A DNA stretch of 64,000 nucleotides from Castellaniella denitrificans (GCF_042653765.1 NZ_JBHSEZ010000028.1:558001-622000), one strand, 5' to 3'. Positions 24,420 to 33,653 are shown, counted from the first letter of the stretch. A program made the numbers and translations. The notes: generated from the letters alone by a model not told the origin.

Positions 24420-27287
24420 TCCACATGCCCCCGTGTATCCGCAGTGGGTGCAGAACTGGCAGCCGTCCTTCTTGATGACGCTGTGCAGGTGGCATTCGGG
24501 GCACTCGGTCCCGTTGACGACGGGCGCCGGGCGGGCCGGATGGGCGGGCGCCGCGGCGGCGTCGGACTCGGCCTGCACCACGCCCATCTGCTCGACGGGC
24601 TCGCCGTGCTCGTCCAGGATGCCGAGCATCGCGTAGCGGTGGATCAGCAGGCGGGCGATGTAGGCTTCCGTCGAGGGGAAGGAGCTGGACTTGTCGGCGC
24701 CGGGCACGCGGGCCAGGAAGTCGCCCTGGGGCTCGGCATAGTTCATCAGCTTGCGCAGCTTCATGGCGATCCAGGCCGGATCGACGATGCGCATGTCCAG
24801 GCTCAGGAGCTTGAACAGGCCTTCGAACGCGCGGGGGAACTTGCCGGCGCCCCAGACGGAGTACGGCCGGGTGGAACCGTCGGGCATGCGCAGTTCCTTG
24901 ACCATCAGCACGAAATCGTCGCCCGTGACCGGGTTGAGGACGTCGCAGATCCAGCCCATCGTCCCGTCGGGGCCGGTCTTGGGCTCGCGCGGCGCGATCA
25001 GGGCCTCCATCATGGCGGACTTGGCCTGGACCGAGGCATCGATGCCCAGGGTGCGGTGGCGGAACGCCACCAGGCGCGCCAGCGCGGCCACCGTCGAGGG
25101 CACCCAGATCGGCTCGCCGGCCTCCGGATCCTGGATCTGGAAGGGCGCGCCCCCGTTGGTGCCGGCCAGGACTTCCAGCTTGCGGTTGAGCCAGGGGAAG
25201 TCGTCCGTGTACATGTCCAGGCTGAGCATCTTGGCCACCGAGCCCAGGCCGCGCGGCGGGCGGGCGCCGTTGACCCAGACCTCGAAGGGCCGGTTCTGCA
25301 GGTCGGACACGAAGACCACGAAACTGCCTTCGGGGGACTCGATGGCGTCCGACGCCCAGCAGGATGCGCCGCGCGGCAGCCGCGGGCGGTTGGGCCAGCG
25401 CAGGCTGTTGAGCACCGGCTCGATGACGCGCTTGAGCACCAGGCGGCGGTCGGCCTCGGACAGGGAGATGGCCTCGGGCTGGGCGGGCGTGTCGGGCGCG
25501 GGCGCGACCGACAGCACGGCGCCGCGCTTGCCGCTGGGGCGATAGGTGGTGATGCCCTTCAGGCCGAGCTTCCAGGCCTGCATGTACAGGTCCTTGAAGT
25601 CCTCGTAGGGATAGTCCGCGGCAACGTTCACGGTCTTGGAGATCGCGGCGTCGACGTGATCCTTGACGGCGGCGACCATCAGCGCGTGGTCGCGGGCGGA
25701 GATCTCCAGCGCGGTGCGGAAATACGGCGGCAGTTCGCCGGACACGTCGCCCCCCATCAGGCGGTAGAGCCGGTAGGCGTGGTCTTCGACCACGTAGTCC
25801 TGCTTGCCGCCGTCGGCCATGCGCTTGGTGCGCGTGTAGGTCCAGGAGAACGGCGGCTCGATGCCGTTGGAGGCATTGTCGGCGAAGGCCAGGGAAATCG
25901 TGCCGGTCGGGGCGATCGAGGTGAGATGGCTGTTGCGGATGCCATGCTCGGCGATGGCGGCGCGGATGTCCTCGGGCAGGCGCCGGGCGAAGCCGCTGTC
26001 CAGGTAGGGCCCGGCCTGGAAGCCCGGGAAGGGGCCGCGCTCGCGGGCCAGTTCGACCGAGGCGCGGTAGGCGGCGTGGGCCACCTCGCGGGCGAAGCGG
26101 GCGGCCATCGCGCGCGCGGGTTCGCTGTCGTAGGCCAGCTTCAGCATGATCAGCGCGTCGCCCAGGCCCGTGACCCCCAGGCCGACGCGGCGCTTGCGGG
26201 CGGCTTCCGCCGCCTGCTCGGGCAGGGGCCAGACGGTGGCGTCCAGCACGTTGTCCAGCATGCGCACGGCCACCGCCACGACCTCGGCCAGCCCGTCCCA
26301 GTCCACGGAGGGCTCGCCCTGCATCCCGAAGGGGTCGCGCACGAAGCGCGTCAGGTCGATGGAACCCAGGCAGCAGCAGCCATAGCCCGGCAGGGGCTGC
26401 TCGCCGCACGGGTTGGTGGCGTCCAGCGTTTCCAGGTAGTGCAGGTTGTTCTCGCCGTTGATCCGGTCATGGAACAGCACGCCGGGCTCGGCATAGTCGT
26501 ACGTGGACCGCATGATCCGGTCCCACAGGTCGCGCGCCCGGATCTCGCGGTAGACCCACAGGCCGTCCTCGCGGCGATGGGCTCCGGCGGCCTTCAGGTC
26601 GTCCGCGGGCTCCGCCGCATGGGTCAGGGGGAACGCCGTGTCGTTCTCGACGGCGCGCATGAATTCGTCGGTGACGCTGACCGACACGTTGAAATTGGTC
26701 AGCTCGCCGGCCGTCTGCTTGGCCTCGATGAAGGTCTCGATGTCGGGATGGCCGACGTCGAGCACACCCATCTGCGCGCCGCGCCGCGAGCCGGCCGATT
26801 CCACGGTTTCGCAGGAGCGGTCGAACACGCGCATGTAGGACACGGGCCCGGACGCCTTCGAGGCCGTGCCCTTGACGATGGCGCCCGCGGGCCGGATGTG
26901 GCTGAAGTTGTACCCCACCCCGCCGCCGCGCCGCATCGTCTCGGCGGCCTTCTGCAGGGCGTCGTAGATGCCCGGCCGGCCGTCCACGGGATCGGACACG
27001 GAGTCTCCGACCGGCTGGACGAAGCAGTTGATGAGCGTGGCGGCCAGGTCCGTGCCCGCGGCCGAATTGATGCGGCCGGCGGGAATGAACCCGCGCTGCT
27101 GGGCGTCCAGGAACATGGCCCGGTAGCGGGCGCGCTGCCTGGGTTTCTCGACCGCGGCCAGCGCGCGCGCCACGCGCTGCTGGATCTCGACGATCGAGGT
27201 TTCGTCGCCCTTGGCGTATTTTTCCCGCAGGACTTCAACGGAAATGGACTGGGTTTCCAGGCCCGAGAAAACATCCACTCGGTTCAT
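24417..27287 (-). CDS. nrdJ: Adenosylcobalamin-dependent (class II) ribonucleoside-diphosphate reductase
   Basis: 956-aa class II ribonucleotide reductase, which makes deoxyribonucleotides with or without oxygen using coenzyme B12. Visible: INCFVQPVGDS (first redox cysteine), MRRGGGVGYNFS, the active-site TNPCGEQPLPGYGCC, PTGTISLAFADNASNGIEP and a C-terminal zinc-ribbon-like tail CPECHLHSVIKKDGCQFCTHC. A 150-residue insert near 690-840 fits long NrdJ forms. GGAGCC precedes ATG. No cobalamin riboswitch is visible in the 106 bp upstream. Confidence 0.94.
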   Translation of the reverse strand: MNRVDVFSGLETQSISVEVLREKYAKGDETSIVEIQQRVARALAAVEKPRQRARYRAMFLDAQQRGFIPAGRINSAAGTDLAATLINCFVQPVGDSVSDPVDGRPGIYDALQKAAETMRRGGGVGYNFSHIRPAGAIVKGTASKASGPVSYMRVFDRSCETVESAGSRRGAQMGVLDVGHPDIETFIEAKQTAGELTNFNVSVSVTDEFMRAVENDTAFPLTHAAEPADDLKAAGAHRREDGLWVYREIRARDLWDRIMRSTYDYAEPGVLFHDRINGENNLHYLETLDATNPCGEQPLPGYGCCCLGSIDLTRFVRDPFGMQGEPSVDWDGLAEVVAVAVRMLDNVLDATVWPLPEQAAEAARKRRVGLGVTGLGDALIMLKLAYDSEPARAMAARFAREVAHAAYRASVELARERGPFPGFQAGPYLDSGFARRLPEDIRAAIAEHGIRNSHLTSIAPTGTISLAFADNASNGIEPPFSWTYTRTKRMADGGKQDYVVEDHAYRLYRLMGGDVSGELPPYFRTALEISARDHALMVAAVKDHVDAAISKTVNVAADYPYEDFKDLYMQAWKLGLKGITTYRPSGKRGAVLSVAPAPDTPAQPEAISLSEADRRLVLKRVIEPVLNSLRWPNRPRLPRGASCWASDAIESPEGSFVVFVSDLQNRPFEVWVNGARPPRGLGSVAKMLSLDMYTDDFPWLNRKLEVLAGTNGGAPFQIQDPEAGEPIWVPSTVAALARLVAFRHRTLGIDASVQAKSAMMEALIAPREPKTGPDGTMGWICDVLNPVTGDDFVLMVKELRMPDGSTRPYSVWGAGKFPRAFEGLFKLLSLDMRIVDPAWIAMKLRKLMNYAEPQGDFLARVPGADKSSSFPSTEAYIARLLIHRYAMLGILDEHGEPVEQMGVVQAESDAAAAPAHPARPAPVVNGTECPECHLHSVIKKDGCQFCTHCGYTGACG

Positions 27288-27335
27288 GCCGGCTCCTGTG
27301 ATGATGAAGGATGGGTCCGTCCCCGGACCCCGAAA

Positions 27336-27374
27336 TCAAAAAACCCTGCGGCGGCTGACAGCCGCGCGCAGGGT
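27336..27374 (-). terminator. Rho-independent terminator after cytochrome c gene
   Basis: On the minus strand ACCCTGCG...CGCAGGGT encloses a second stem (GCGGCT/AGCCGC) and is followed by TTTTTT. Located 20 bp after the cytochrome c stop and ahead of nrdJ. Confidence 0.85.
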
Positions 27375-27393
27375 CTTCTCGAGCGCTGGGCGA

Positions 27394-27726
27394 TCAGTGC
27401 GGGGCGCCGGCCACCAGCCACTCGACCACCGTCTTGACGTCGGCGTCGGAGACGGCGACGTTGGGAGGCATCGGGATCGGGCCGTAGACGCCGGAGCTGC
27501 CGCCCTTGATGTGCTTGGTCAGGACTTCGGCGGCGTCCGCCTGGCCCTTGTGCTTGGCAGCGACATCGATGTACGCCGGCCCGACGACTTTCTTGTCGAC
27601 CGCATGACAGGCCAGGCAAGCGTTCTTGGTCAGGATTTCCTTGACCTGGGCGAAGTCCGGCGCAGCGTGAGCGGCCTGAGCCATGACCAGCAGGGACAGG
27701 CTCAGGGCGAGAGCGGACAGTTTCAT
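27394..27726 (-). CDS. Periplasmic class I cytochrome c (c551/c552-like)
   Basis: 110-aa precursor with a signal peptide of about 21 residues (LLVMAQAAHA) and a mature domain of about 88 residues. The haem is attached at CLACH, His is the proximal ligand and Met in YGPIPMPP the distal ligand; GPAY after the haem site is typical of c551. Small soluble electron carrier for respiratory oxidases or reductases. GGAG precedes ATG 27726. Divergent from the redoxin gene. Confidence 0.9.
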   Translation of the reverse strand: MKLSALALSLSLLVMAQAAHAAPDFAQVKEILTKNACLACHAVDKKVVGPAYIDVAAKHKGQADAAEVLTKHIKGGSSGVYGPIPMPPNVAVSDADVKTVVEWLVAGAPH

Positions 27727-27955
27727 GTGTGAATTCTCCGTCATACAGGGAAGTTTCCGATGGGCGCCCCATGGCGCCCCCGTATCGCCACGCCGCCGGC
27801 ACACACCGTGCGGCGAAGGCGCATCATTACACCATGGTCGCCGAATGCGCGGGAGATTACCACTACGAATTGTAGGTTTTCCCGCGCGGGCGCCTTTCCA
27901 CGATTGTACGTCCGTCCTATGATGGAATGGACCGGCCTCACCACGGAAACTGATC

Positions 27956-28450
27956 ATGATCAACGGCGCGCTGCCTCCCCCCTGGGACATCGAGACCTGG
28001 CTGAACGTCCACGACGACGTTCCGCCCACGCTGGAATCGCTGCGCGGATCCGTGGTGGTCGTGCACGCCTTCCAGATGCTGTGCCCGGGCTGCGTGTCCC
28101 ACGGCCTGCCCCAGGCCAAGGCGATCCACGAGTCCTTTCCGCCGGGCCGCGTCCAGGTGATCGGGCTGCACACGGTCTTCGAGCATCACGCCGCCATGGG
28201 CGAGGTCGCGCTGCGGGCGTTCCTGCACGAATACCGGATCCGTTTTCCCGTGGGCATCGACCGCCCCGCCCCGTCCGGCAACCCGATTCCCCTGACCATG
28301 CAGGCCTGGGGCCTCCAGGGCACGCCGTCCCTGGTGATCCTGGACGCCCGGGGCGGCGTGCGCCTGCATCACTTCGGCCGGCTGGACGACCTGCGGGCGG
28401 GCGCCGTCATCGGTCAGCTTCTGGCCGAGGCGGACGCGATGGCCCCATGA
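27956..28450 (+). CDS. Thioredoxin-fold redoxin (TlpA/AhpC-like)
   Basis: 164-aa protein with a thioredoxin fold: SVVVVHAFQMLCPGCVSHGLPQ carries the CxxC pair at the expected position after the first strand, VIGLHTVFEHH follows, and GTPSLVILDARG has the cis-proline. No signal peptide, so probably cytoplasmic. Substrate unknown. Its last 44 bp overlap the end of the SPFH gene on the opposite strand. Confidence 0.8.
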   Translation: MINGALPPPWDIETWLNVHDDVPPTLESLRGSVVVVHAFQMLCPGCVSHGLPQAKAIHESFPPGRVQVIGLHTVFEHHAAMGEVALRAFLHEYRIRFPVGIDRPAPSGNPIPLTMQAWGLQGTPSLVILDARGGVRLHHFGRLDDLRAGAVIGQLLAEADAMAP

Positions 28451-29195
28451 ACCCCGCCAGGAGGTCGATGGGGATCGGGAACACCAGGGTCGACGATTTG
28501 TCGCCCGCCACCTGGGACAGGGTTTCCAGGTAGCGCAGCTGCATGGCGGACGGCTCCCGGGCCAGGGTATGGGCCGCGTCGGCCAGGGCCTGGGCCGCCT
28601 GGCGCTCGCCTTCGGCGTGGATGACCTTGGCGCGGCGGTCGCGCTCGGCCTCGGCCTGGCGCGCCATGGCCCGCACCATGGTCTCGTTCAGGCCGATGTC
28701 CTTGATCTCGACGTTGGTGACCTTGATGCCCCAGCCGTCGGTCTGGGCGTCCAGGATGGTCTGGATGTCCAGGTTCAGCTTTTCGCGCTCGGCCAGCATC
28801 TCGTCCAGTTCGTGCTTGCCCAGCACCGCCCGCAGCGTCGTCTGCGCCAGCTGGCTGGTGGCTTCCAGGTAGCGTTCGACCTGGATGATGGCCTTGCCGG
28901 GATCCACCACCCGGAAATACAGCACGGCGTTCACCTGCACCGACACGTTGTCGCGGGAAATCACGTCCTGGGGCGGGATGTCCAGCGTCACCACACGCAT
29001 GTCCACGCGCACCGCCTGCTGCAGGAAGGGGATCACGATGATCAGCCCCGGCCCCTTGCTGCCGGTGTAGCGGCCCAGCGTGAAGATCACGGCGCGCTCG
29101 TATTCGCGCAGGATGCGGAACAGCTTGAACAGCACGAACACCAGGAAGACGAGTGCCAGCAGGCCGAGGCCCGAATCCAGTTCCAGGAACATCAT
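28407..29195 (-). CDS. SPFH/stomatin-family membrane protein (slipin)
   Basis: 262-aa protein with one N-terminal membrane segment (about 9-28) and a band 7 domain: EYERAVIFTLGRYTGSKGPGLIIVIP, RVVTLDIPPQDVISRDNVSVQVNAVLYFRV, then a coiled-coil region (RQAEAERDRRAKVIHAEGERQAA). Slipins form large membrane rings and are typically paired with NfeD, encoded just upstream with a 4-bp overlap. Its 3' end overlaps the convergent redoxin gene. Confidence 0.9.
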   Translation of the reverse strand: MMFLELDSGLGLLALVFLVFVLFKLFRILREYERAVIFTLGRYTGSKGPGLIIVIPFLQQAVRVDMRVVTLDIPPQDVISRDNVSVQVNAVLYFRVVDPGKAIIQVERYLEATSQLAQTTLRAVLGKHELDEMLAEREKLNLDIQTILDAQTDGWGIKVTNVEIKDIGLNETMVRAMARQAEAERDRRAKVIHAEGERQAAQALADAAHTLAREPSAMQLRYLETLSQVAGDKSSTLVFPIPIDLLAGFMGPSRPPRPEADR

Positions 29196-29521
29196 GAGGG
29201 TTCTCCCAGGGAAACATCCCGCTCGGGGACGGGTTCGACTTCCAGCATCAGGCCGCGCGCGCTCCGGACCCGCACGGCCTGCCCCGGCCGCAGGGGCGTG
29301 TCCGCATGCACCTGCCAGATCTCGCCGCGCACCAGGGCGCGGGCCCGGCCCCGCGCATCGGAGGCCTGGGTGACTTCGCCGGTCATGCCGGGCAGCTCTT
29401 CGTTGCCGCCCCGTGCCCGGCCGCGATGCGCCTGGATGGCGATGACCGCGGCCAGCAGCAGGATCAGCCCGAGCAGCGACAGCGCCCAGACCGACTGCGA
29501 ACCGAAATAGACCAGCAGCAT
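29192..29521 (-). CDS. NfeD-like protein (short form)
   Basis: 109-aa protein: one hydrophobic segment (about 8-27) followed by an OB-fold-like domain starting LPGMTGEVTQASD and ending RSARGLMLEVEPV, typical of the C-terminal half of NfeD (NfeD1b type without the protease domain). It forms a two-gene unit with the SPFH protein and is presumed to bind it at the membrane. Confidence 0.83.
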   Translation of the reverse strand: MLLVYFGSQSVWALSLLGLILLLAAVIAIQAHRGRARGGNEELPGMTGEVTQASDARGRARALVRGEIWQVHADTPLRPGQAVRVRSARGLMLEVEPVPERDVSLGEPS

Positions 29522-29627
29522 GTCCTTCCCCGAGGAGGTTGCGGAGCGACGGACCCCGCGTTCAGGCCCGTGGTCACGGGCCGGGACGGCATCGCGCGCG
29601 GCCGGCGCGGCGCCGCCGCGTGTTCGT

Positions 29628-30008
29628 TCAGGCCAGGCGGTGGCGCCGGGCGTAGTCGTTCATCGCGTCCGCCAGGATCAGCGCGTGATTGTGTTCCGGA
29701 TCCTTGGCGCCGAACACCAGGGTGATGCGCCGGCCCCGGGCCGCCTCGAAGACCTCGCCCATGCGGGCCTGTGCCTGTTCGTCCCGCAATTCGGCGGCAT
29801 AGTCGCGGCGGAAGCCGTCCCAGTGCTCGGGCTTGTGGCCGAACCAGGTGCGCAGCGCCGGGCTGGGCGCCAGGTCCTTGCACCACAGATCGTAGTGGAA
29901 CGCGTCCTTGGACACGCCGCGCGGCCAGAGCCGGTCGATGAACACGCGCAGGCCGTCGGTGTCTTCGGGTTCTTCGTATACGCGCTTGATCTGTACGGGC
30001 GATTTCAT
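29628..30008 (-). CDS. DUF488 family protein
   Basis: 126-aa protein of the DUF488 family, recognised by IKRVYEEPEDTDGLRVFIDRLWPRGVSK, WFGHKPEHWDGFRRDYAAEL and the ITLVFGAKDPEHNHALIL end. Function is not established. It follows fumC, separated by repeat copy B, and may be at the end of the hydroxyacid dehydrogenase-epd-fumC transcript. Confidence 0.85.
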   Translation of the reverse strand: MKSPVQIKRVYEEPEDTDGLRVFIDRLWPRGVSKDAFHYDLWCKDLAPSPALRTWFGHKPEHWDGFRRDYAAELRDEQAQARMGEVFEAARGRRITLVFGAKDPEHNHALILADAMNDYARRHRLA

Positions 30009-30009
30009 G

Positions 30010-30074
30010 GTGAAGGCGGCTCGGATTCGGCAGGCGCGGGATGGTCCGCAGGGACCGCCCCGCGCCCGGCCTCA
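30010..30074 (-). repeat. Two-hairpin dispersed repeat, copy B (after fumC stop)
   Basis: Read on the minus strand it begins at the fumC TGA. Hairpin 1 has arms GCGCGGGGCGGTCC/GGACCATCCCGCGC around CTGC (12 paired, one G-U, one mismatch), then CGAATCCGA. The distal palindrome is missing: only GCCGCC remains before the next gene, so this copy is truncated. Confidence 0.75.
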
Positions 30075-31475
30075 TGCCTTGCTGGGGTGCGTCATGTCCA
30101 GGGGGACGATCCATTCATCGTACTGCGCATCGGTCAGAAAGCCCAGCGCCAGGGCGGCTTCCCGCAGTGTGCTGTGCTCTTTGTGGGCCTTCTTGGCGAT
30201 CGCGGCGGCCTTGTCGTAGCCGATGTGGCGGTTCAACGCGGTGACCAGCATCAGGTTCTTGTTCAGGTTTTCCTCGATGCGCGGCCGGTTGGGCTCGATG
30301 CCCGAGGCGCAGTGCTCGTCGAAGGACAGGCAGGCGTCGGCCAGCAGGCCGATGCTTTCCAGGACGTTGTGCACCATGACGGGCTTGTAGACGTTCAACT
30401 GGAAATTGCCCTGGGACCCGGCGAAGGCCACGGCGGCATCGTTGCCGTAGACCTGGGCGCAGACCATGGTCATGGCCTCGCACTGGGTGGGGTTGACCTT
30501 GCCCGGCATGATGGACGAGCCCGGCTCGTTCTCCGGGATCAGCAGTTCGCCGATGCCGCAGCGCGGGCCGCTGGCCAGCCAGCGCACGTCGTTGGCGATC
30601 TTCATCAGCGCGCCGGCCAGGGTGCGCAGCGCCGCCGACAGGTTCACCAGCGCGTCGTGGGCCGACAGGGCGAAGAACTTGTTTTCCGCGCTGCGGAACG
30701 GCAGTCCGGTGATGTCGGCGATGCGGGCGGCGGCCAGCTCGCCGAAGCGCGGGTGGGCGTTCAGGCCGGTGCCCACGGCCGTGCCGCCGATCGCCAGGTC
30801 GTAGATGCCCGGCAGCGCCGCCTGCACGGCGTCCAGGGCGAAGTCGATCTGCGCCACCCAGGCGCTGATTTCCTGGCCCAGCGTGATCGGCGTGGCGTCC
30901 TGGAGGTGGGTGCGCCCGGTCTTGACGATGTCCTGGAAGGCCTTGGCCTTGGCGTCCAGCGTGGCGCGCAGGCGCCCGACGGACGGGAAGAAATGGCGCG
31001 ACAGTTCTTCCGCCACCGCGATGTGCATGGCCGTGGGGAAGGTATCGTTGGACGACTGGCCGCGGTTGACGTGGTCGTTGGGGTGCACCGGAGACTTGGA
31101 GCCCACCTGCCCGCCGGCCAGCTCAATAGCCCGGTTGGAAATGACTTCGTTGGCGTTCATGTTGGACTGGGTGCCCGAGCCGGTCTGGAACACCACCAGC
31201 GGGAATTCGGCGTCGAGCTTGCCCTCGATGACCTCGTCGGCGGCGCGCACGATCAGGTTGCCGATGTCGGCGGGCAGTTCGCCGAGTTCGGCGTTGGCCT
31301 GGGCGGCGGCCTTCTTCAGTACGCCCAGGGCGCGGATCACGGGAGGCTGCCAGCGGAAGCGGGCCACGCCGATCGGGAAATTCTGGATGGAACGCTGCGT
31401 CTGCGCGCCCCAGTAATGCGCGGCGGGCACCTCGATGGCGCCCATGGAATCGGTTTCGGTCCGAATATCGGCCAT
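30072..31475 (-). CDS. fumC: Class II fumarate hydratase
   Basis: 467-aa oxygen-stable fumarase interconverting fumarate and malate. Superfamily signature GSSIMPGKVNPTQCEA is present, as are THLQDATPITLGQE, SSNDTFPTAMH and GSGTQSNMNANEVI active-site segments. Length matches the family. It begins 4 bp after the epd stop, so the two are co-transcribed. Confidence 0.96.
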   Translation of the reverse strand: MADIRTETDSMGAIEVPAAHYWGAQTQRSIQNFPIGVARFRWQPPVIRALGVLKKAAAQANAELGELPADIGNLIVRAADEVIEGKLDAEFPLVVFQTGSGTQSNMNANEVISNRAIELAGGQVGSKSPVHPNDHVNRGQSSNDTFPTAMHIAVAEELSRHFFPSVGRLRATLDAKAKAFQDIVKTGRTHLQDATPITLGQEISAWVAQIDFALDAVQAALPGIYDLAIGGTAVGTGLNAHPRFGELAAARIADITGLPFRSAENKFFALSAHDALVNLSAALRTLAGALMKIANDVRWLASGPRCGIGELLIPENEPGSSIMPGKVNPTQCEAMTMVCAQVYGNDAAVAFAGSQGNFQLNVYKPVMVHNVLESIGLLADACLSFDEHCASGIEPNRPRIEENLNKNLMLVTALNRHIGYDKAAAIAKKAHKEHSTLREAALALGFLTDAQYDEWIVPLDMTHPSKA

Positions 31476-31479
31476 GATG

Positions 31480-32604
31480 TCAAACTCCGGGAGAAGAAGA
31501 AAAGGTTGCGTGCGCCGGCGCGGTGGCCGAATTTGCCTTGGGGCGGCCCGGCGGCAAAAAATGTCCCGCCCAGGCCCGCGCCACGTCGAGCATGCGGTTG
31601 GCGAAGCCCCATTCGTTGTCGAACCAGATCAGCAGGTTGGCGAAACGGCCCTGGTTGACCCGGGTCTGGCCCAGGTCGATGACGGCCGAGTGCGGATCGT
31701 GGTTGAAGTCGACCGAGGCGTGGGGCTGGTCGGCGCAGGCGATCAGGTCGGGACGGGCCCGGGCGGCCTCGGAGAACAGCGCGTTCAGCGCCTCCGGGCT
31801 CGTGTCCCGGCGCAGGTTCACGGCCAGGTCGATGGCCGAGACGTTCAGGATCGGCACCCGCACCGCCTTGGCCTGGATGCGGCCGGCCAAGCCGGGCAGC
31901 ATGCGTTCGATGCCCTGGGCCAGGCCCGTGGCCACCGGCACGATGGACTGCATGGCCGATCGGGTGCGGCGCAGGTCGGCGTGATGGTAGCCGTCGATCA
32001 TGGGCTGGTCGTTCATCACCGAATGCAGCGTGGTGAGAAAGGCGCTTTCCACGCCCAGGCGGCGTTCCAGCAGGTCCAGGACGGGGACGGCGGCGTTGGT
32101 CGTGCACGAGGCCGCCGACACGATGCGCTGGCCGGCCCGCAGGTCGCCGTCGTTGATGCCATGGACGATGGTGCAGTCCACGTCCGCCGCGCTCTTGCCG
32201 GGGTGCGAGACCAGCAGCCGCGGGCAGCCCGCGTCGAGGAAGGCCCGCAGGCGGTCGCGTGTGGAAAAGGCGCCGGAGCATTCCAGCAGCAGGTCGAATT
32301 CCAGCCGGCCCCAGGGGCCGTCGGCCGGCTCCCGCGCGTGGAACACGGGAATCGCCTGTCCCTCGATCTCCAGCCCGCCGCCGGCCACCCGGACCTCGCC
32401 CGGGAAGATCCCGTGGGTCGAATCGAAACGGGTCAGGTAGGCCATGGATTCCAGGTCCGCCGGCTCGTTGATCGCCACGATGCGCAGATCGCGGCGATGC
32501 GGGGATTCCATCAGGGCGCGCAGCACGCAGCGGCCGATCCGGCCGTAGCCGTTGATGGCGACGCGCAAGGGACGGGACACGGCGGGTTCGGGGCGGTCGG
32601 GCAT
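31480..32604 (-). CDS. Erythrose-4-phosphate/glyceraldehyde-3-phosphate dehydrogenase family protein (Epd-like)
   Basis: 374-aa GapA-fold dehydrogenase. NAD-binding VAINGYGRIGR, catalytic Cys167 in SAASCTTNAAVPV, His194 in TTLHSVMNDQ, and SVDFNHDPHSAVIDLGQTRV. The region IDGYHHADLRRTRSAMQSIVPVATGL follows E. coli Epd more closely than GapA (HSVM rather than HS.T, LRRTR rather than RRGR). It may therefore oxidise erythrose 4-phosphate for pyridoxine synthesis, but a GAPDH role cannot be excluded. A 30-residue C-terminal extension is unusual. Placed 18 bp after a hydroxyacid dehydrogenase gene. Confidence 0.82.
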   Translation of the reverse strand: MPDRPEPAVSRPLRVAINGYGRIGRCVLRALMESPHRRDLRIVAINEPADLESMAYLTRFDSTHGIFPGEVRVAGGGLEIEGQAIPVFHAREPADGPWGRLEFDLLLECSGAFSTRDRLRAFLDAGCPRLLVSHPGKSAADVDCTIVHGINDGDLRAGQRIVSAASCTTNAAVPVLDLLERRLGVESAFLTTLHSVMNDQPMIDGYHHADLRRTRSAMQSIVPVATGLAQGIERMLPGLAGRIQAKAVRVPILNVSAIDLAVNLRRDTSPEALNALFSEAARARPDLIACADQPHASVDFNHDPHSAVIDLGQTRVNQGRFANLLIWFDNEWGFANRMLDVARAWAGHFLPPGRPKANSATAPAHATFSSSPGV

Positions 32605-32622
32605 GGGGAAAGGATCCGGAGG

Positions 32623-33603
32623 TCAGCGCGCGGCGCGGTAGCCGGCGACGACGTTGCGCGGATCGTCCCGCAGGAACGCGTCGATGTTGTCTCGCACCTG
32701 GCGGATCATCGTCCGGATGGCGGCGGCGCTGGTCCAGGCCATGTGCGGGGTCAGGATGAAGTTCGGATGGTCCAGCAGGCGCATCAGGGGGTGGTCCTGC
32801 GCGGGGGGTTCCTGGGACGAGACGTCGAAGCCCGCGCCGCTGATCTGGCCGGTGCGCAGCGCGTGCTCCAGCGCGTATTCGTCCACCAGCCCGCCGCGGG
32901 CGGTGTTGACGAGCAGCGGCTTGCGCTCCATCAGGGCGAACTCGGCGGCGCCGATCATGCCCCGGGTCTGGGCGTTGAGCGGGCAATGCAGGGTGATCAC
33001 GTCGCTGGTGCGCAGGACGTGGTTGAAATCGGTGTAGTCGTTGGTGGGCTCGCCCGCGTCCCTCCGCGCGGCGAACTGGACCTTCATGCCGAAGGCGCGG
33101 GCGATCTCGGCCACGGCCTCGCCCAGGGCGCCCCGGCCGATGATGCCCAGGGTCGATCCGGACAGGTCGCGCACGGGGAAATCGAAATAGCAGAACTGGC
33201 CGCTGGCCTGCCAGCGACCGTCGCGCACCGATTGGCGGTAGGCCAGCAGGTTGCGCTGCAGGGCCAGCATCAGGGCGAAGGTGTGCTCGGGCACGGCGTG
33301 CACGGCGTAATCGCGCACGTTGGACACGATGATGCCGCGCCGGTCGCAGGCGTCCAGGTCGATGTTGTCGGTGCCGGTGGCGGCGACCGCGATCATGCGC
33401 AGGCGCGGCGCCTGGTCGATCGCGTCGGCGGCCAGCACGACCTTGTTGACGATCACGATGTCGGCGTCGCGGATGCGCTCGACCACCTGCCCCGGCGCCG
33501 TGCGTGGATACAGCACCAGTTCGTGGGGCGTCTCCGGGCCGGTGAAATTCTCTGTCGCAGGCAGGGAATCCCGGTCCAGGAAGACAATGCGCAGGGGGTC
33601 CAT
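32623..33603 (-). CDS. D-2-hydroxyacid dehydrogenase (HprA-like)
   Basis: 326-aa dehydrogenase of the D-2-hydroxyacid family. Rossmann motif GIIGRGALG (about 154-161), catalytic Arg236 (NTARGG), Glu265 (SSQEPP) and His287 (LTPHMAW). The second Rossmann strand ends AARRD, with basic residues where NAD enzymes have Asp, which suggests a preference for NADPH. Closest in layout to glycerate dehydrogenase/hydroxypyruvate reductase. Linkage to the Epd-like gene leaves open oxidation of 4-phosphoerythronate, though it lacks the C-terminal domain of PdxB. Confidence 0.83.
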   Translation of the reverse strand: MDPLRIVFLDRDSLPATENFTGPETPHELVLYPRTAPGQVVERIRDADIVIVNKVVLAADAIDQAPRLRMIAVAATGTDNIDLDACDRRGIIVSNVRDYAVHAVPEHTFALMLALQRNLLAYRQSVRDGRWQASGQFCYFDFPVRDLSGSTLGIIGRGALGEAVAEIARAFGMKVQFAARRDAGEPTNDYTDFNHVLRTSDVITLHCPLNAQTRGMIGAAEFALMERKPLLVNTARGGLVDEYALEHALRTGQISGAGFDVSSQEPPAQDHPLMRLLDHPNFILTPHMAWTSAAAIRTMIRQVRDNIDAFLRDDPRNVVAGYRAAR

Positions 33604-33653
33604 GGGAAAGGCCTCGTCGGAAGACAGCGTCAGCCAGATAGTCTACCCCATGG

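Noticed and set aside
27288..27393. Cobalamin riboswitch upstream of nrdJ
   Set aside because: The 106-bp gap is filled by the cytochrome c terminator and has no B12-box-like segment or room for the fold.
24288..27437. Very long plus-strand open frame (over 1000 codons)
   Set aside because: It lies antisense to nrdJ; its composition (Gly, Arg, Ala, His, Gln rich) is a by-product of GC-rich third positions, and nrdJ carries all class II reductase motifs.
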